Shown: positions 1 through 12,100 of the stretch, in pieces
Numbering within the stretch: position 1 is the first letter of the stretch
Layout: every line of letters begins with the position of its first letter
Assembly (NCBI RefSeq): GCF_020520425.1
Contig: NC_079488.1
Span: 20,276,247-20,340,246 of the forward strand
From: Spinacia oleracea
Taxonomy: Eukaryota > Streptophyta > Magnoliopsida > Caryophyllales > Amaranthaceae
Length of the DNA stretch: 64,000 bases
Reading direction: 5' to 3'
Notes under the pieces: generated by a model
Told to the model about the DNA's origin: nothing
The model's input: only the letters and a program-made list of their open reading frames with translations
Databases searched by the model: none
Position numbers and translations under genes: made by a program

Positions 1-1175
1 GTGAAGTTCCTGATGTACACTTGGAACAGTCACTGGAGTTCCAGAGCTGGAAGTTGTATCTGTTCCAGTTTGAAGTCACAAGAGGAGCAACACAGTTACA
101 TATCAAGAGTTCCAAATATCCACAAGAACTATTACAGACTCATAGCCAAGAGTTCCTGTATTAGCAAGAGAGGAACTCATCAATGTTCCTTAGCTGGAAC
201 GTCTGAAGCTTCTGAGTTGCAAGTTCCAGACAAAGGGAAGACATAAAGTCTAGGTAGTCTACTGTACTTAGAATTTTATGTAAATATTAATTATGCTAAT
301 GGTATATAGAGTACTCAAGGAACTTATGATTTAATTAGGCCATTTATTTTATTGGAAGCAATTTTTATGGAAAACATTTACATAAATAAAAACAAGTTTT
401 ACATATTTAATATAAAATAGATTTGCGTTTTATTTTATTTAAACAAAACTTATTTTCCTAAAAATTCTCCTAAGTTTTTGTAGATAAATAAAATCTGTTT
501 TAAAGAAATATTTTAGGGTTTGATTGAGTCAAACCACTAACTGCTTTATGGCTAAACGTGGGAAGTGGTCTTCCCCTTGTTCCTCAAGTCAAGGGACGTG
601 GAGACCAAAGTGCTGGCAGTTAGCAGTTGAGGTTTTGAAGGGAACTAACCCTAAGGATAAACACTATAAAAGGGAAATCGTTTTTGGTTTAAAGTACACA
701 AACATTCTGAGAGTTCTTGCTTTCCTAAAAACGTTTTGTCTAAAATTTTCTAAAACAGTTTGTGTCCTAGCTAATTTAAAGTTCCTAAGTTCCTTATATC
801 CACACAAAAGCATTATTAATATCTAGAGTTATCCAAACACGAATTGTATTTTGTATTAGTAAGGATAGAGTTATCCTGTTTAGACTTAGAGTTTAAGTCT
901 GAGAGAGAGAAGTTAAGAAGTTGTAATCGAAGTAGATTACTGTGAGAAACACGAGTTTGAGAGGAACTTGTGTTGGAGAGATTATTGTAATCGAGGCATT
1001 ACCATAATAAAAGAATTCTCTTCTTGATTAGTATCAAGAAGTTTTCACAATTGTTGTTATTATCTTCTCTATTCTCAGTTCCTTGATTGTTTCTTAAAGT
1101 TCCGCAAGAAACTTTATCAAAGTTCTAATTACAATTCACCCCCCCCCTCTTGTGCGTGTTCCTACTGGAATAACA
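1..1175 (+). mobile_element. Ty1/copia-type LTR, 5' end cut by window edge (3' or solo LTR)
   Basis: The sequence is colinear with the reverse complement of the complete LTR at 2080-3399: a shared TATAAAAGG box (665-673), shared stretches around 'cttagagtt.aagtc', 'ttctcttcttgatta' and 'ccgcaagaaactt', and the same end (a C run followed by CTCTTGT...GTTCCTACTG...CA). The C tract is at 1139-1147. The LTR ends in CA at 1175. No primer-binding site follows, so this is a 3' LTR or a solo LTR. It contains many GTTCC/GGAAC words at 1-240. The short open frame at 1-246 lies inside the LTR and is not a gene. Confidence 0.7.
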
Positions 1176-2046
1176 TCTCCTCTCCCCCTGAAATGAGATG
1201 GAAATCTTGTATTTATAGAGTGCAAGAGGTTTTAGGGTTTTATGTGTTTTGGGCTTCTTGAATCGGACTTAATAGTCATGACCCGTTTATAGCAGTTTAA
1301 CCTATTTTGTCAGGTTTAAGCATTAAAAATATCTGGGTTTTGTTAAAATAACTAAAATTGGCTAAATTAATATGAGAATCCAAATCAATTAATTTAATAA
1401 ATCGTCAAATGATTTTCGAGTCACTACTTTGACTTTTGACCCAAATAATATCCAACGTGGCACGTGGACAATTTTTTTGTGCCTACAGTACGTACAAGCA
1501 CACTCATGTGTTATTTCAATCAAAAATTTATAGTCAATATTATCTTCGTAGTGGAATAGGGACCATAAGTTATTCAATGTTTAATTAGTGACTGAAATTT
1601 AGTTGGTAATAAAATTGCGACTGGAATTTGTGACAGAACATTAACTGTAACTAATAAGTGACAGAAAATTAGCTAGTCCTTGTTTTGTGACTAACGTATT
1701 GCGACTGAAATCGTGTCTGTCGCTATATGGGGATTGAAATTGTTCTATATCAAAATAGTGACTAAAAAGTATTTCTGTAACTATTTAGTGACTAAAATTT
1801 GTGACTGAAATTTTGTTGGTAATTAAATAGTGACTAAAATTATTTCAGTAAATAATTAGTGACCAACGTATGCTTGGTAGGTAATTTGTTACAGATTGTT
1901 GTGACTGAATGATAATCCGAAGCTAAATAGGGACCGAAAATACTTCCGTACCAAAGTGGCGACTGACACTTGACCAGTAGTAATTTAGCAACCGATATTT
2001 GTACGGTTACAAAAATCCGTCGCTAAATAGTCATTTTCTTGTAGTG
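1176..2046 (-). mobile_element. CACTA (En/Spm) transposon terminus with subterminal repeats
   Basis: Read on the minus strand the segment starts at 2046 with CACTACAAGAAAA, the classic plant CACTA terminus. From there to about 1560 it holds many degenerate copies of a GTGACTAAA/GCGACTGAAA word, as expected for subterminal transposase-binding repeats. The opposite CACTA terminus is not in the window. Bases 1176-1560 show no recognisable feature and may be internal CACTA sequence or the target flank of the neighbouring LTR. No transposase ORF is visible. Confidence 0.6.
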
Positions 2047-2065
2047 TGTATTTTTGTGAGATCCT

Positions 2066-2077
2066 GCTCTGATACCA
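2066..2077 (-). other. tRNA-iMet primer-binding site of an LTR retrotransposon
   Basis: The minus strand reads TGGTATCAGAGC two bases after the LTR end at 2080. This is complementary to the 3' end of initiator tRNA-Met and is the standard plant copia PBS. It shows that the LTR at 2080-3399 is a 5' LTR of a minus-strand element. The internal region is lost about 20 bp further on, at the CACTA end. Confidence 0.8.
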
Positions 2078-2079
2078 AC

Positions 2080-3399
2080 TGATAGTTCAGTAGGAACACT
2101 TGACAAGAGGGGGGGGTGAATTGTTTCTTGGGAACTTGAGTAAGTTTCTTGCGGAATTTAAGCAATAAAGAGACTGAGAACAATGAGCGAAGAAAGATAT
2201 AAAACGGAGGAACCTTCTTGACCCTAATCAAGAAGAACCTCACTACTCTTTTGTATTAATGCAATAACTCTATTACAAATACACTCTTTAACTCGAGTTC
2301 CTCTCGAACACGAGTTTCCCACAGCAATCCCCTTCGATTACTGTGCTACTCTTTCTCTCTCTGGCTTAACTCTAAGTCGCTCCTTTTCTCTTTGACTTAA
2401 CTCTAAGTCACTGTTTCTCTCTTTGACTAAACTCTTAGTCGCTCTTTCTCTCTTTGACTTAACTCTAAGTCACTCAAGGATCACTCAATCCTTAAACCCA
2501 AGATACAATATGATAGATAAACTCTAGTACGTAATAAATCTTATAGTAATAAGGAACTCAAGGAACACTCTATTTTGCCAACTGATTCTTTTAAAACGTT
2601 TAAGCTCTTTAAGATAGATTTTGTAGAAATCAGTTGTGTTTTGAAAAGCCAAAACTCTTCTCCTTTTATAGAGGAGTTTTACCCAAGGTTGGATACCCAT
2701 GTTCTCCTCAACTACCCACTAACTGTTACTGCTCAGTAACGTGGGCATAGTTGGAGAGAAACAGGGAGACCAAATCAAAACACTACTTGCACGTTTAAAC
2801 AGAAATACGTGGGAGAGTTTTAAGGATCATGGAAAATCTTTTGCTTGAGAAACAAGGAGAATGAAAACAGAATCCTATGTTTACATTTATTAATTAAATT
2901 CATTTTATTTATTAACAAAGATTTTCCAAATTAAAACTCTTTTATAATTACAGTTAATATATTTCAATTTAAAACGTACCAAAATACTTAGGTTCCTTTC
3001 GTTCCAAATTACGTATAAACAATATTAAATACTTACATAAATCCTAAACATAAACTCATATGTTGTAGTCTTCATGTTGCACCTTTAGAAGCTTCACTCG
3101 AAGTCTTCCCAATTTGTTCCTTCTCTGGAACATCGAGGATCCACATAATATATGAGGATCTCGCCTTAGGAACTCGCCTAAGGATCTCGCCTTTGTAAAC
3201 TTGCTTAATGATTATATCTTCAATGTAGTGTCTGACATGGATCAATTACTTGCTTATATTCCACGTTGCTTAGTTTATCTAACTCAGGATCTCCTTAACT
3301 TAGCATTATCCCACTAAGGATCTCGGAACCTATTATGCAACATAACTTAACCAATTGTCAGGAGTTTGCTTTGTCATCATCAAAACTTTAGGGTCAACA
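2080..3399 (-). mobile_element. Complete 5' LTR (1320 bp) of a minus-strand copia-type element
   Basis: On the minus strand the LTR starts TGTTGACCCTAAAG at 3399 and ends ...GAACTATCA at 2080, giving the TG...CA borders, followed by the PBS. A TATAAAAGGA promoter box lies at 2661-2670. The C tract appears on the plus strand as a G run at 2108-2115. Only this LTR and about 20 bp of leader remain before the CACTA terminus, so the element is truncated. It belongs to the same family as the LTR at 1-1175, in opposite orientation. Confidence 0.75.
2348..2475 (-). repeat. Tandem repeat of about 37 bp inside the LTR R/U5 region
   Basis: About four copies of a unit containing 'gacttaactctaagtcgctc' plus a 'tttctctcttt' spacer. 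The copies differ by a few bases. The plus-strand LTR at 1-1175 has only about one such unit (around 888-915), so copy number differs between family members. Confidence 0.75.
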
Positions 3400-6060
3400 A
3401 CAACGTTTTAACTTTGTTTTTTAGGGTCTAATTTGGATTATCCATGTTCAATTTTCAAAAAAGTCGGATAAATATGTTCAGATAAGTAAAAATCAGGTGA
3501 ATAGATCGCACTGCCATGCATGAGAGAAGGCTGGCAAAACTTATTGAAAATTAGTCTTGTTGAATTTTCTTTTTTGATGCTAATTGAAATGATTAAGAAT
3601 TTAAGACTAGCATATGTAATAATATAATGACAAAGAAACATACTACGGAGTACTATACTAGTACTAAATGGACGGTTACCATACTAATTTCGTGGGTTTT
3701 TTGATTTGAAATTGTTTAGCAATGTTTCAATTGTTCTATCATTAGTATCAACTAATTATTATAAACAAACTAGTTTGGTTAGATTACAATGATTAGATGA
3801 CGAATTACAATAACATGTTCCAATTAAAATTATATATAAAATGTTTAACTGATTTTGACACTTTAGCCAAAGGCATGTGCTTGAGCTAGTCATAGACCAA
3901 GGATCTATGCATGCAAATCCGATTACTTAATTGTTTCTAACTTGTTAGCTTTTGACTAGATCAAGATGTAATTGACCTATTTTAGATATTTATTAACCTA
4001 CAGTTTCTCAAACGGGTCGTTTCATTCTGATGAGTTCAAGTCATATTCGAGTGATGAGTCATTTAATTTTTGTCGAGTCGTTTTAAGTCCATAGATTATT
4101 TACATATACTTTTTGTGAAAATTCAATATTCAACATTACTCTGGCTTCTTGATCATCGGTTCGGTTAAGTGAGTACAATCGATTTTACCAGATTAAGAAA
4201 CCGACATATGTAGTCCGATTACCGGAAACCCGCCTTCGTTCCCGCCACCTCTAATTCAATAAACACTACTACAATAATAGAGTAGGAAAGTTTTGCTAAT
4301 TTTCTTTTCAAAAATTTAGAGGATGGCTAAAGACATGTTAGTCAGTTAATTGTTACATGCTCTACTCCATTATTGTTTCTAAACAAACCAATGGGCTAAT
4401 CGGAACATGGGCTGCTCAATTGTGGACAAATAAAGCTTTAATCTTAGGGCCTGGGGCCCAAAGTTTGCAAGTATATAGTTTGTAACTATGTACAGAAGTC
4501 AGCCCAATGAAATGTGAGACCTAAGTATTAATAAGGGCTGTCAAAAAGTGACACGATCTAACCGAAATCTGATAAAAATCAAAGTCACCTGTAAAAATAA
4601 ATTCATCCATTTAATCCGCATGAGCACAATAATCCTGCACAAAAAAAAAAAAAATCAATTACACCCGATCCGTAACCAAACAACGACCCCATTTGACAAC
4701 CTTACCTAGTAATATCATCCAAAGGTATGAATTGGATCAGCCTACATAACATACAACTATCATTGTTTTGTTATGCGAGTCTACCTAATTCTATTATTTA
4801 TTTTAACGCAACAAATTTGGAGAAATTTCTAAGCAATATTTGATATATAAATTTTTGCAAGTGTCAATGACAAACTTTTAATAATGGAAAGTTTTTTTTT
4901 TTTTTTTAATGTGAATTATGCTTTTACAAGTAAAACATTTGTGGTTTTTGATGCAATATTTACGTTAAAAAAAGTACAACATTTGTGTTAAAATAACTTC
5001 ATTCTCTTTGGAAACTCCATTAGCAACTTGGACGTGACATTAATAAAATAACCCTTGTTTTATGCGATTTTTCTAAAATACCCGCGATATATACCACCGG
5101 GTATATCTCTGATATAAACTTGAGCAAACTCTTGAATGCAAAACATTTTTACAGGGAAAATGACTAATATATATTAAGTTTTCACGAAAAACTTTACAAA
5201 GGAAGACACAATTGTAATTTTTTTATTTTTCGATTCCTTATAAGAAAAATTTACATTGGAAATGAGAGGATAAATGGAGAAAAAAAAAACATGTGCTGGA
5301 GTAGAGAAGAAACTGTGGAATTCATTCCTTAGAAAAATATATATGTCCACTATTCTCGGTTCTATACTTAATTACTTTGGTTATTTGAAGTAGGTCGCGA
5401 TAACCAACAATGTCTGGACCTTTTCTCAAATTTCCTTCATCTCTTCCTCCTCATCATAGAACTATCATATCATATTTCTGAAGAGTTACTTAATACTATT
5501 ATTATGGTCTATTTTTTTTGGCATGAGGTTTCGGTACTGTTCATCTTCTTCCTCACATCTATATCATCATTATGTTATGATCGATATCAACAACATCCAT
5601 GAAAAAAAGTCCACCACTACCGGAAGTCCCTACCATTGTTCATCATCGATAGTTTTCGAACCTAGATACAACCGCGAACCGTCACTTAATACTCCTTTTC
5701 ATCAGATTAATCATTAATGGAATAAAGGATCAAATATCTAATCTTAGGAGGAATTAGTCAAATCAATTAACAATATATAATTCGCCCAATCAAATAGACT
5801 CTGCCGAAAGAGTGGAGACAAAAATATGCAATTGTTGGGCACGCTATAAACACCTATGTTGCTCTCTTCATCAATTCATATTGTGAAGATGAACACGCCA
5901 CACCATTAATTAATGATATAATAATGATTTTTAAAATTTTAGTAAGCCCACAAAAAATCTAGATTTTTAAGGTTAGTTAATTCCTTTAACTTATGGACCG
6001 TTGAGAAGGTTGTGGCAAAATCCAAATAGTCACCCTTTCCCTTAACCGTCCATGCTCTCC
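3400..6060. other. Intergenic spacer, no gene recognised
   Basis: AT-rich sequence with short homopolymers (an A run near 4638, a T run near 4893) and no open frame with codon structure or recognisable motif. The ORF at 5523-5717 is serine/histidine-rich low complexity with no splice context. The last few hundred bases hold the promoter and 5' UTR of the next gene, with a CT-rich leader around 6100-6187. Confidence 0.5.
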
Positions 6061-6187
6061 ACGTGCCACGTCATTGGTCTCCATTCTCCCCCACACTTCT
6101 CCAAATACCCGCCATTTTTCTCTCGAAGTTTCCTCTTATCAGAGTTATCATCATCAACCTCACTTTCTCTCTCTTCTTCATTCTTCA

Positions 6188-9100
6188 ATGGCGATCTTCA
6201 TTCCATCTCAAATCAATCCTAACCCCACCCTCTTCTCTCCTTCAACCTCGCACCTCCTGCATTCCACGTTTCGAAACCGGGAGTTTCGTCTATGGAGGAA
6301 ACGCCGATTGAAGCGCAATTCCAAGCTTCTCTTACCTCCTCGAAACGCTTTAGAACCTTCTTCTGCTTTCGATTTTCTATCTCTTCTTCCTCCTACTCTC
6401 AATTGGGTCCCGCCTGCTGCTGCTCTAGGGTTTGCTTCCGCCTTCGCGCTCTCTATCTCTAACCTCAAACCCAAAAATCCTAAATCGAGTTCGAATTTGG
6501 ATCCGGATTTGAATTCTAGGGTTGCAGATATTGGCGAGTGGATTCTTTTTTCGAGCCCTACTCCATTTAATCGGTTTGTTCTTCTGCGGTGCCCTTCGAT
6601 TTCGTTCGAAGGCGGTGGCGGTGGCGGTGGCGGTGGAGGAGGAGAGGAGTATGCGGAGGATGTGAGCGAGAGATTAGTGAAGGAGGAGAAGCATTATGTT
6701 AGGTTAGACAGTGGGAGGATTCAGCTAAAGAGTGAAGATGGCGGTGGTAAGGCGGTGGAGGGGACAGAAAATGGGGGGTTTGAGTATCAGAGGGTTTGTA
6801 TTGGGACTGATGATGGTGGTGTGTTATCCTTGGATTGGCCTTCTAAATTGGATTTGAGGGAAGAGCGTGGTTTGGATACTACTGTTTTGTTGATCCCTGG
6901 GACTGCAAAGGGTAGTATGGATGATAATGTGAGGTCTGTTGTGAGGGAATGCTTGCGACGGGGGTTGTTTCCTGTTGTTATGAATCCTCGAGGGTGCGCC
7001 GGTTCTCCTCTGACCACTGCTCGGTGAGTTGTTGATTTGAGTTCAATGTAATATTGATTGTGGTCTTTGTGTCTTTTGGATAGCAAGAAGTATATGCTTT
7101 TGATTTAATGTACTTAAATATATTGATAATGTGAAGTGTCATCTACTTATTGACAATCTAGGATTTGAATGAAGTAGTCTTTCTTACATGGAAATGTAGT
7201 TCTGATTTCGCAGTGGGATGGAGCTTTGTGAGTTGTAAGAGTTAGTTTGATGATATGTTACCCCCTCACATTAAGGATTTGACATGATATAACTTGTGGA
7301 GCTTTTTATGGAATGGGGTCATTTGGAGTTTGGGCACTTTCCTGTATCCCAATTTGAACAGGGGAATTTTGGAAAGCCTAATCATAAACCAAAGTGACAA
7401 ACTTTTCCAGACATCTCTTGGTTTCAATAGAGTACTTCACATATGTTAAAATGATTTTCTAACACGGGGTGTATAATTATGACAAATTGTAACGGTTAAT
7501 TGGTCGTAGCATGGCATTCAGAATTTAGTGGCCTGGCATTTAACTGGCTTGATGAAACTTGATTGTCTGTATAGAAGTCATCAATTGATGGTTGATTGTG
7601 TTCAGTCATGTCGGGTTTTTGCCGTAACAGATGGAGCACGAGAAGGACGGGATAACACCCATGTTGGTAGACTGTCCAGCTGATTCTTGGTCATTGAATC
7701 AGATTATGTAGCTCATTAAATTGGTTATTGGACTAATGTGATTGCAAAGAAGCTTGAAGCTGATGCCATTGTCTCCTAGCCAGTTACTTATCTATGCTTT
7801 TTCGACCGAGTTAGAATACTCTTATAATTATAAGTCACAACCGCTTTTCACCTTGTATATAGTTGCCTGAACTGATGTTACTCAAACTGTTCACCTTTAT
7901 AGAATACTTCGTTGTTGCCCGAAGCCTGGAACTGATGTTACTTTCTCTTCAGCTTGTAGCCTCATCAGAATATAGCATTAGGTGACAATGTGACATGTAT
8001 ATTTCTAGTTTTTCAAGCTTGCCAACCTTTTCCAAGGACAATAGCCTAGTATCCATACGTGTATAAGCGAATGTATGGTGTTTTATAGTTTTACAGCATG
8101 AGTACAGCAGGTAAATTGGGACTTGGTTTACTAATTATGTTTTAACAAGATATAGGCAAGTTGTATGGAGCATCTACTGTGTGTGTGGGGGGGGGGGGGG
8201 AAGCTTGGTGCACTGAGATGATGGGCTCGGCTTGGGCATCCATAACTTGCATTTGCTGGGAATCTGGTTCAAACATATGTATATAGTTCTTACACTCGAA
8301 ATTAGTAATCTTCACTTAACACTCTTCTACTACCAAGATTTTGCATAATGTGTTTTGATGCCTATGTAGTGATTTTTTCTAGAAATTTCCTGTCCTACTA
8401 TAAAAGGGTAAATTACAGAAACTTTCTCAATACAAAGGTAAGGACTTGAATTTTTCATCTAAGAAAAGGGGTATGTGGTGCACAAATATAAGCATAAAGG
8501 ACCGTTTTTGTGGTGCATGCCAACATTTTCTAAATCTTCTCATCTTCTTTTAGCTGTGAATTTGTTTTTCTGAAATGCCGCTGTTTCTTTTTCAATTTTT
8601 TTTGTGGATCTCGTTTTTGATAATTTTTCTATTTGGATTTCATAATGTTGCTATTGTGTTTACGAAGGTGTGATGTTTATCTTGTTAATTTTGTGTTATT
8701 ACAAAGCTGATGCGTCGCATAACCTTCTTCATATCTAGGTTATTTACAGCTGCTGATAGTGATGACATTTGCTCGGCTATACAGTTCATCACCAAGGCAA
8801 GACCATGGTCTACATTCACAGGGGTTGGCTGGGGTTATGGTGCAAACATGCTGACGAAGTACCTTGCTGAAGCTGGGGAGAAGACCCCTCTTACAGCTGC
8901 TACATGCATTGATAATCCTTTTGACTTAGATGAAGCCACCAGGACTTCTCCTTACTGCTATACAATTGATAATAAGCTCACTGAAGGCTTGATAGATATC
9001 TTAAAGTCTAATAAGGTAGACTTCTATTTTGCTAATAACTTGTGCTGTATTAATTTTTTGACCTGTTCTTAAAATGGTGGTTCAATTTTGTAAATGGTGT

Positions 9101-12100
9101 GAAGTTTAATAGATGATGTTTTCTAGTATATTCCTTGCTTCAATTTTCTGTAGAGCATCAAATGTTAAGTAACGCCTTATGTTTCAGCAACTTTTCCAAG
9201 GCAGGAGGAAAGGTTTTGATGTGGAAAAGGCGTTGTCAGCTGAATCTGTTCGTGATTTTGAAAAGGCAATATCCATGGTTTCATATGGATTTGACACAAT
9301 AGAAGATTTTTACTCAAATTCAAGCACGAGAAAGCTGGTGGGGAATCTGAAGGTTCCAGTACTTTTTGTACAGGTTTGTTCTCCTCTGCCACTGCAGTTT
9401 AGTGGATGGTCAACATGGTCTCTTTCACATAACTTGTATGGTGCTACCTACACTCGAATGTTGGTATTGCGATAACTTTTTACTCAAATTTTTGATTGTT
9501 GTTAGCTTGCAATACTTTTTATGGACTGCTGATATTGAGATGCAGTACTTTCTGGATGTTCTTTCAACTCCCCTCGTACTATGCTGAAATACCAAATGAG
9601 TCTTTTAAAAATAACCCCTATAATTGATGAGTATTATAAAGTTTTAGTATCATAGCCTTGCAGGGTGTGTTAAATCTCTAGCAGTCAAGCAACAATACAT
9701 GTTAGTATTGTATCAGTGTTTTCACTCTTTACAGTCATGTTTAGGAAAGAAATAGGGGTCACTGTTTATGATTATGCCACTATTCTTTTACCTCTGTCAA
9801 TCACAATTTGGATTTGTGGCAGCTAGTGTTCCATACTTCTCCGCCAATTAATAGTGGACAGAGGAAGTCTTTTTGCTGTTCTGTTTTATTTTTTAAAATA
9901 TATATTTTCTGTCGCAATGCAATTCTGTTTGTATTTTAAATCACTTCTTGAGGGTGGATGGCCTATTAAATTAGGTATGAGAAAATTGTTGATCGAGATT
10001 TGTTTTGAAACAAAAGGGTTTCATGTTGGTGTTATGTTGTCAGGAAAAAGTATTGTTTTTAATATCAAGGGTCTACGTGTTTTTAGTCTGTATAAATCTT
10101 GTTATGTTTTCTTTCAGCTGTCAATCTCAGACCCTTATCAATTTTTTGACTACACTATGTGAAGTAGTTTTTTTCCCTTTGAATTTGTATGATAGATACG
10201 AGAGAAACCAAAGGTTGGCTATGGGATGTATCAATATGTTTAACCGTTATGGAAATGAAATGCAGGAAGAGGGTATGGATGGATTGGGGGAGGAAAGAGA
10301 GAAATATAACACTAAATCTTTATAAAAGAAGTTAAAAAACGCGAAAGTGGAATTTATGCGCAGAACAAAAATGAGAATTCGATAATGTTAAGTTCTTGTA
10401 TATGGGAATTATACATGTTTTAGGGCTAGGCTTTAGATATATTATATCCATCTGACAATGGGCTACCATTTAAAATATACGTTTAATATTTAGGCCTTGA
10501 CTAGATAACTTACTGAGGTCTAATGATAAGTAAAGAAATTCCATATATCTCCTGGTTTCTTTAGACACAAAAGCGATAATTTGTATATCTTTGGCATTAG
10601 TGGCTAAGTGGAAACACAGTCTTTGCCATAAATATGCCTTCTCTTGTCTATCATTATATTGCATATATTCTTCTGAATTGTAGTATGATGGACTCAAAGC
10701 TACTTTTGTTTATCCCCCCCCCCCCCCCCCCTCCTTCCAGAATGACAATGGGATTGCGCCGCTGTTCTCTATTCCTCGTGGGTCGATTGCGGAAAATCCA
10801 TTTACAAGCTTACTTCTGTGTTCTTGTTTACCATCTAATGTTACCGCAATCTCATGGTACGAGCATGTGGCAATGGAGGTAAGATTATTTTCTGCTTCAT
10901 TTATATTTTCAGTTTCTTTTCTAGCCTGTACCTATCCTGATGTCACTGGCAGAGTTTCTTTGGAAGTTGTACTTTTGTGGGAAAAAATTTATATGCTTGA
11001 GTGGGTGTTGCTAAATCATGAGGCAGGCAGTTCTATTTCCAATTTTGCATTCTTTGGTGTATATCATTCTTTATTTGAGGGGGGTGGTGAACTGGTGGTT
11101 CATTTAGTGATTTAGATACTCTCAAATTGCTGCCTTGGGGGGGAAAAAGTTGTGACGTGAAAGTATCATCTTCAGGTAGCACTGTAGTAATATAATTTGG
11201 GAAATAAAAAGAAAAACCGTTTTCCATTTTCGAAAAATTAGGCCTTCAAAATGGATTATAATTTATACAACTTACACTTCCACCTCTGGATGTTCTTTTC
11301 CTTTTTGTCATACCATTGTAACCAAAAGTTGATAAGCTTCACTACACAGACTTTTTTCAGCGTAATTGTAACCAAAAGTTGATAGCTTCACTGTACAAAT
11401 CTTTTTCAACTTTATTGAAATAGATGGCACATATTATATATTTGATTTAGAATACTGTTCTACATAAATGATTAGTCAGATGATCAGTTGTGTCCTTTTT
11501 TTTTTTAAACCAAGCAAATATTTCTTGGGAGAATGAACTGGCATAGTTTGTTTTTAATTGTTTCTTTCTTTTATTCTTGTAAAATCCTGTTTGCTTTTTC
11601 CCCCTCCACCTATATATCTCATGAATATATATGTATGATGAAGTGGCTCACAGCGGTGGAGCTTGGACTTCTAAAGGGTCGCCACCCACTTCTTCAAGAT
11701 ATAGATGTGGCTGTCAATCCTTCAATAGGTTTAGCTCTTGTGGAGGGAAAAACATCTGATACCAGTAGCAGACCTGACCGCCTCTTGAATCTGGCCAAAG
11801 TAGATGGTTCAGAAACTTCAGATGCATATATGGATCCCATGAAGGAGATGCTGATAGAGACTGATGCTGTAGTTAGTATTCCTTCAAAATTCAATCAGAA
11901 TTCACTAGGGAGTCATGCTAGTGGAACACATGGTGATTTCCCACATGGCAGCACGAAAGATGAAAATCCCGCTACAGACATGGAAGCCAGTCCAGTAGAA
12001 GGTGAACCAGGCCAAGTGCTTCCGACAGCACAGCTTGTGATGAATATGCTTGATGTGTCAATGCCTGGTACTTTAAAAGAAGAGGACAAGAAGAAGGTAT

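Noticed and set aside
1-246. 81-codon open frame at the window start
   Set aside because: It lies inside an LTR colinear with the one at 2080-3399; composition reflects GTTCC repeats.
6074-6187. Upstream extension of the host gene start
   Set aside because: The codon at 6074 is TTG; the first in-frame ATG is at 6188 and gives a plausible N-terminus.
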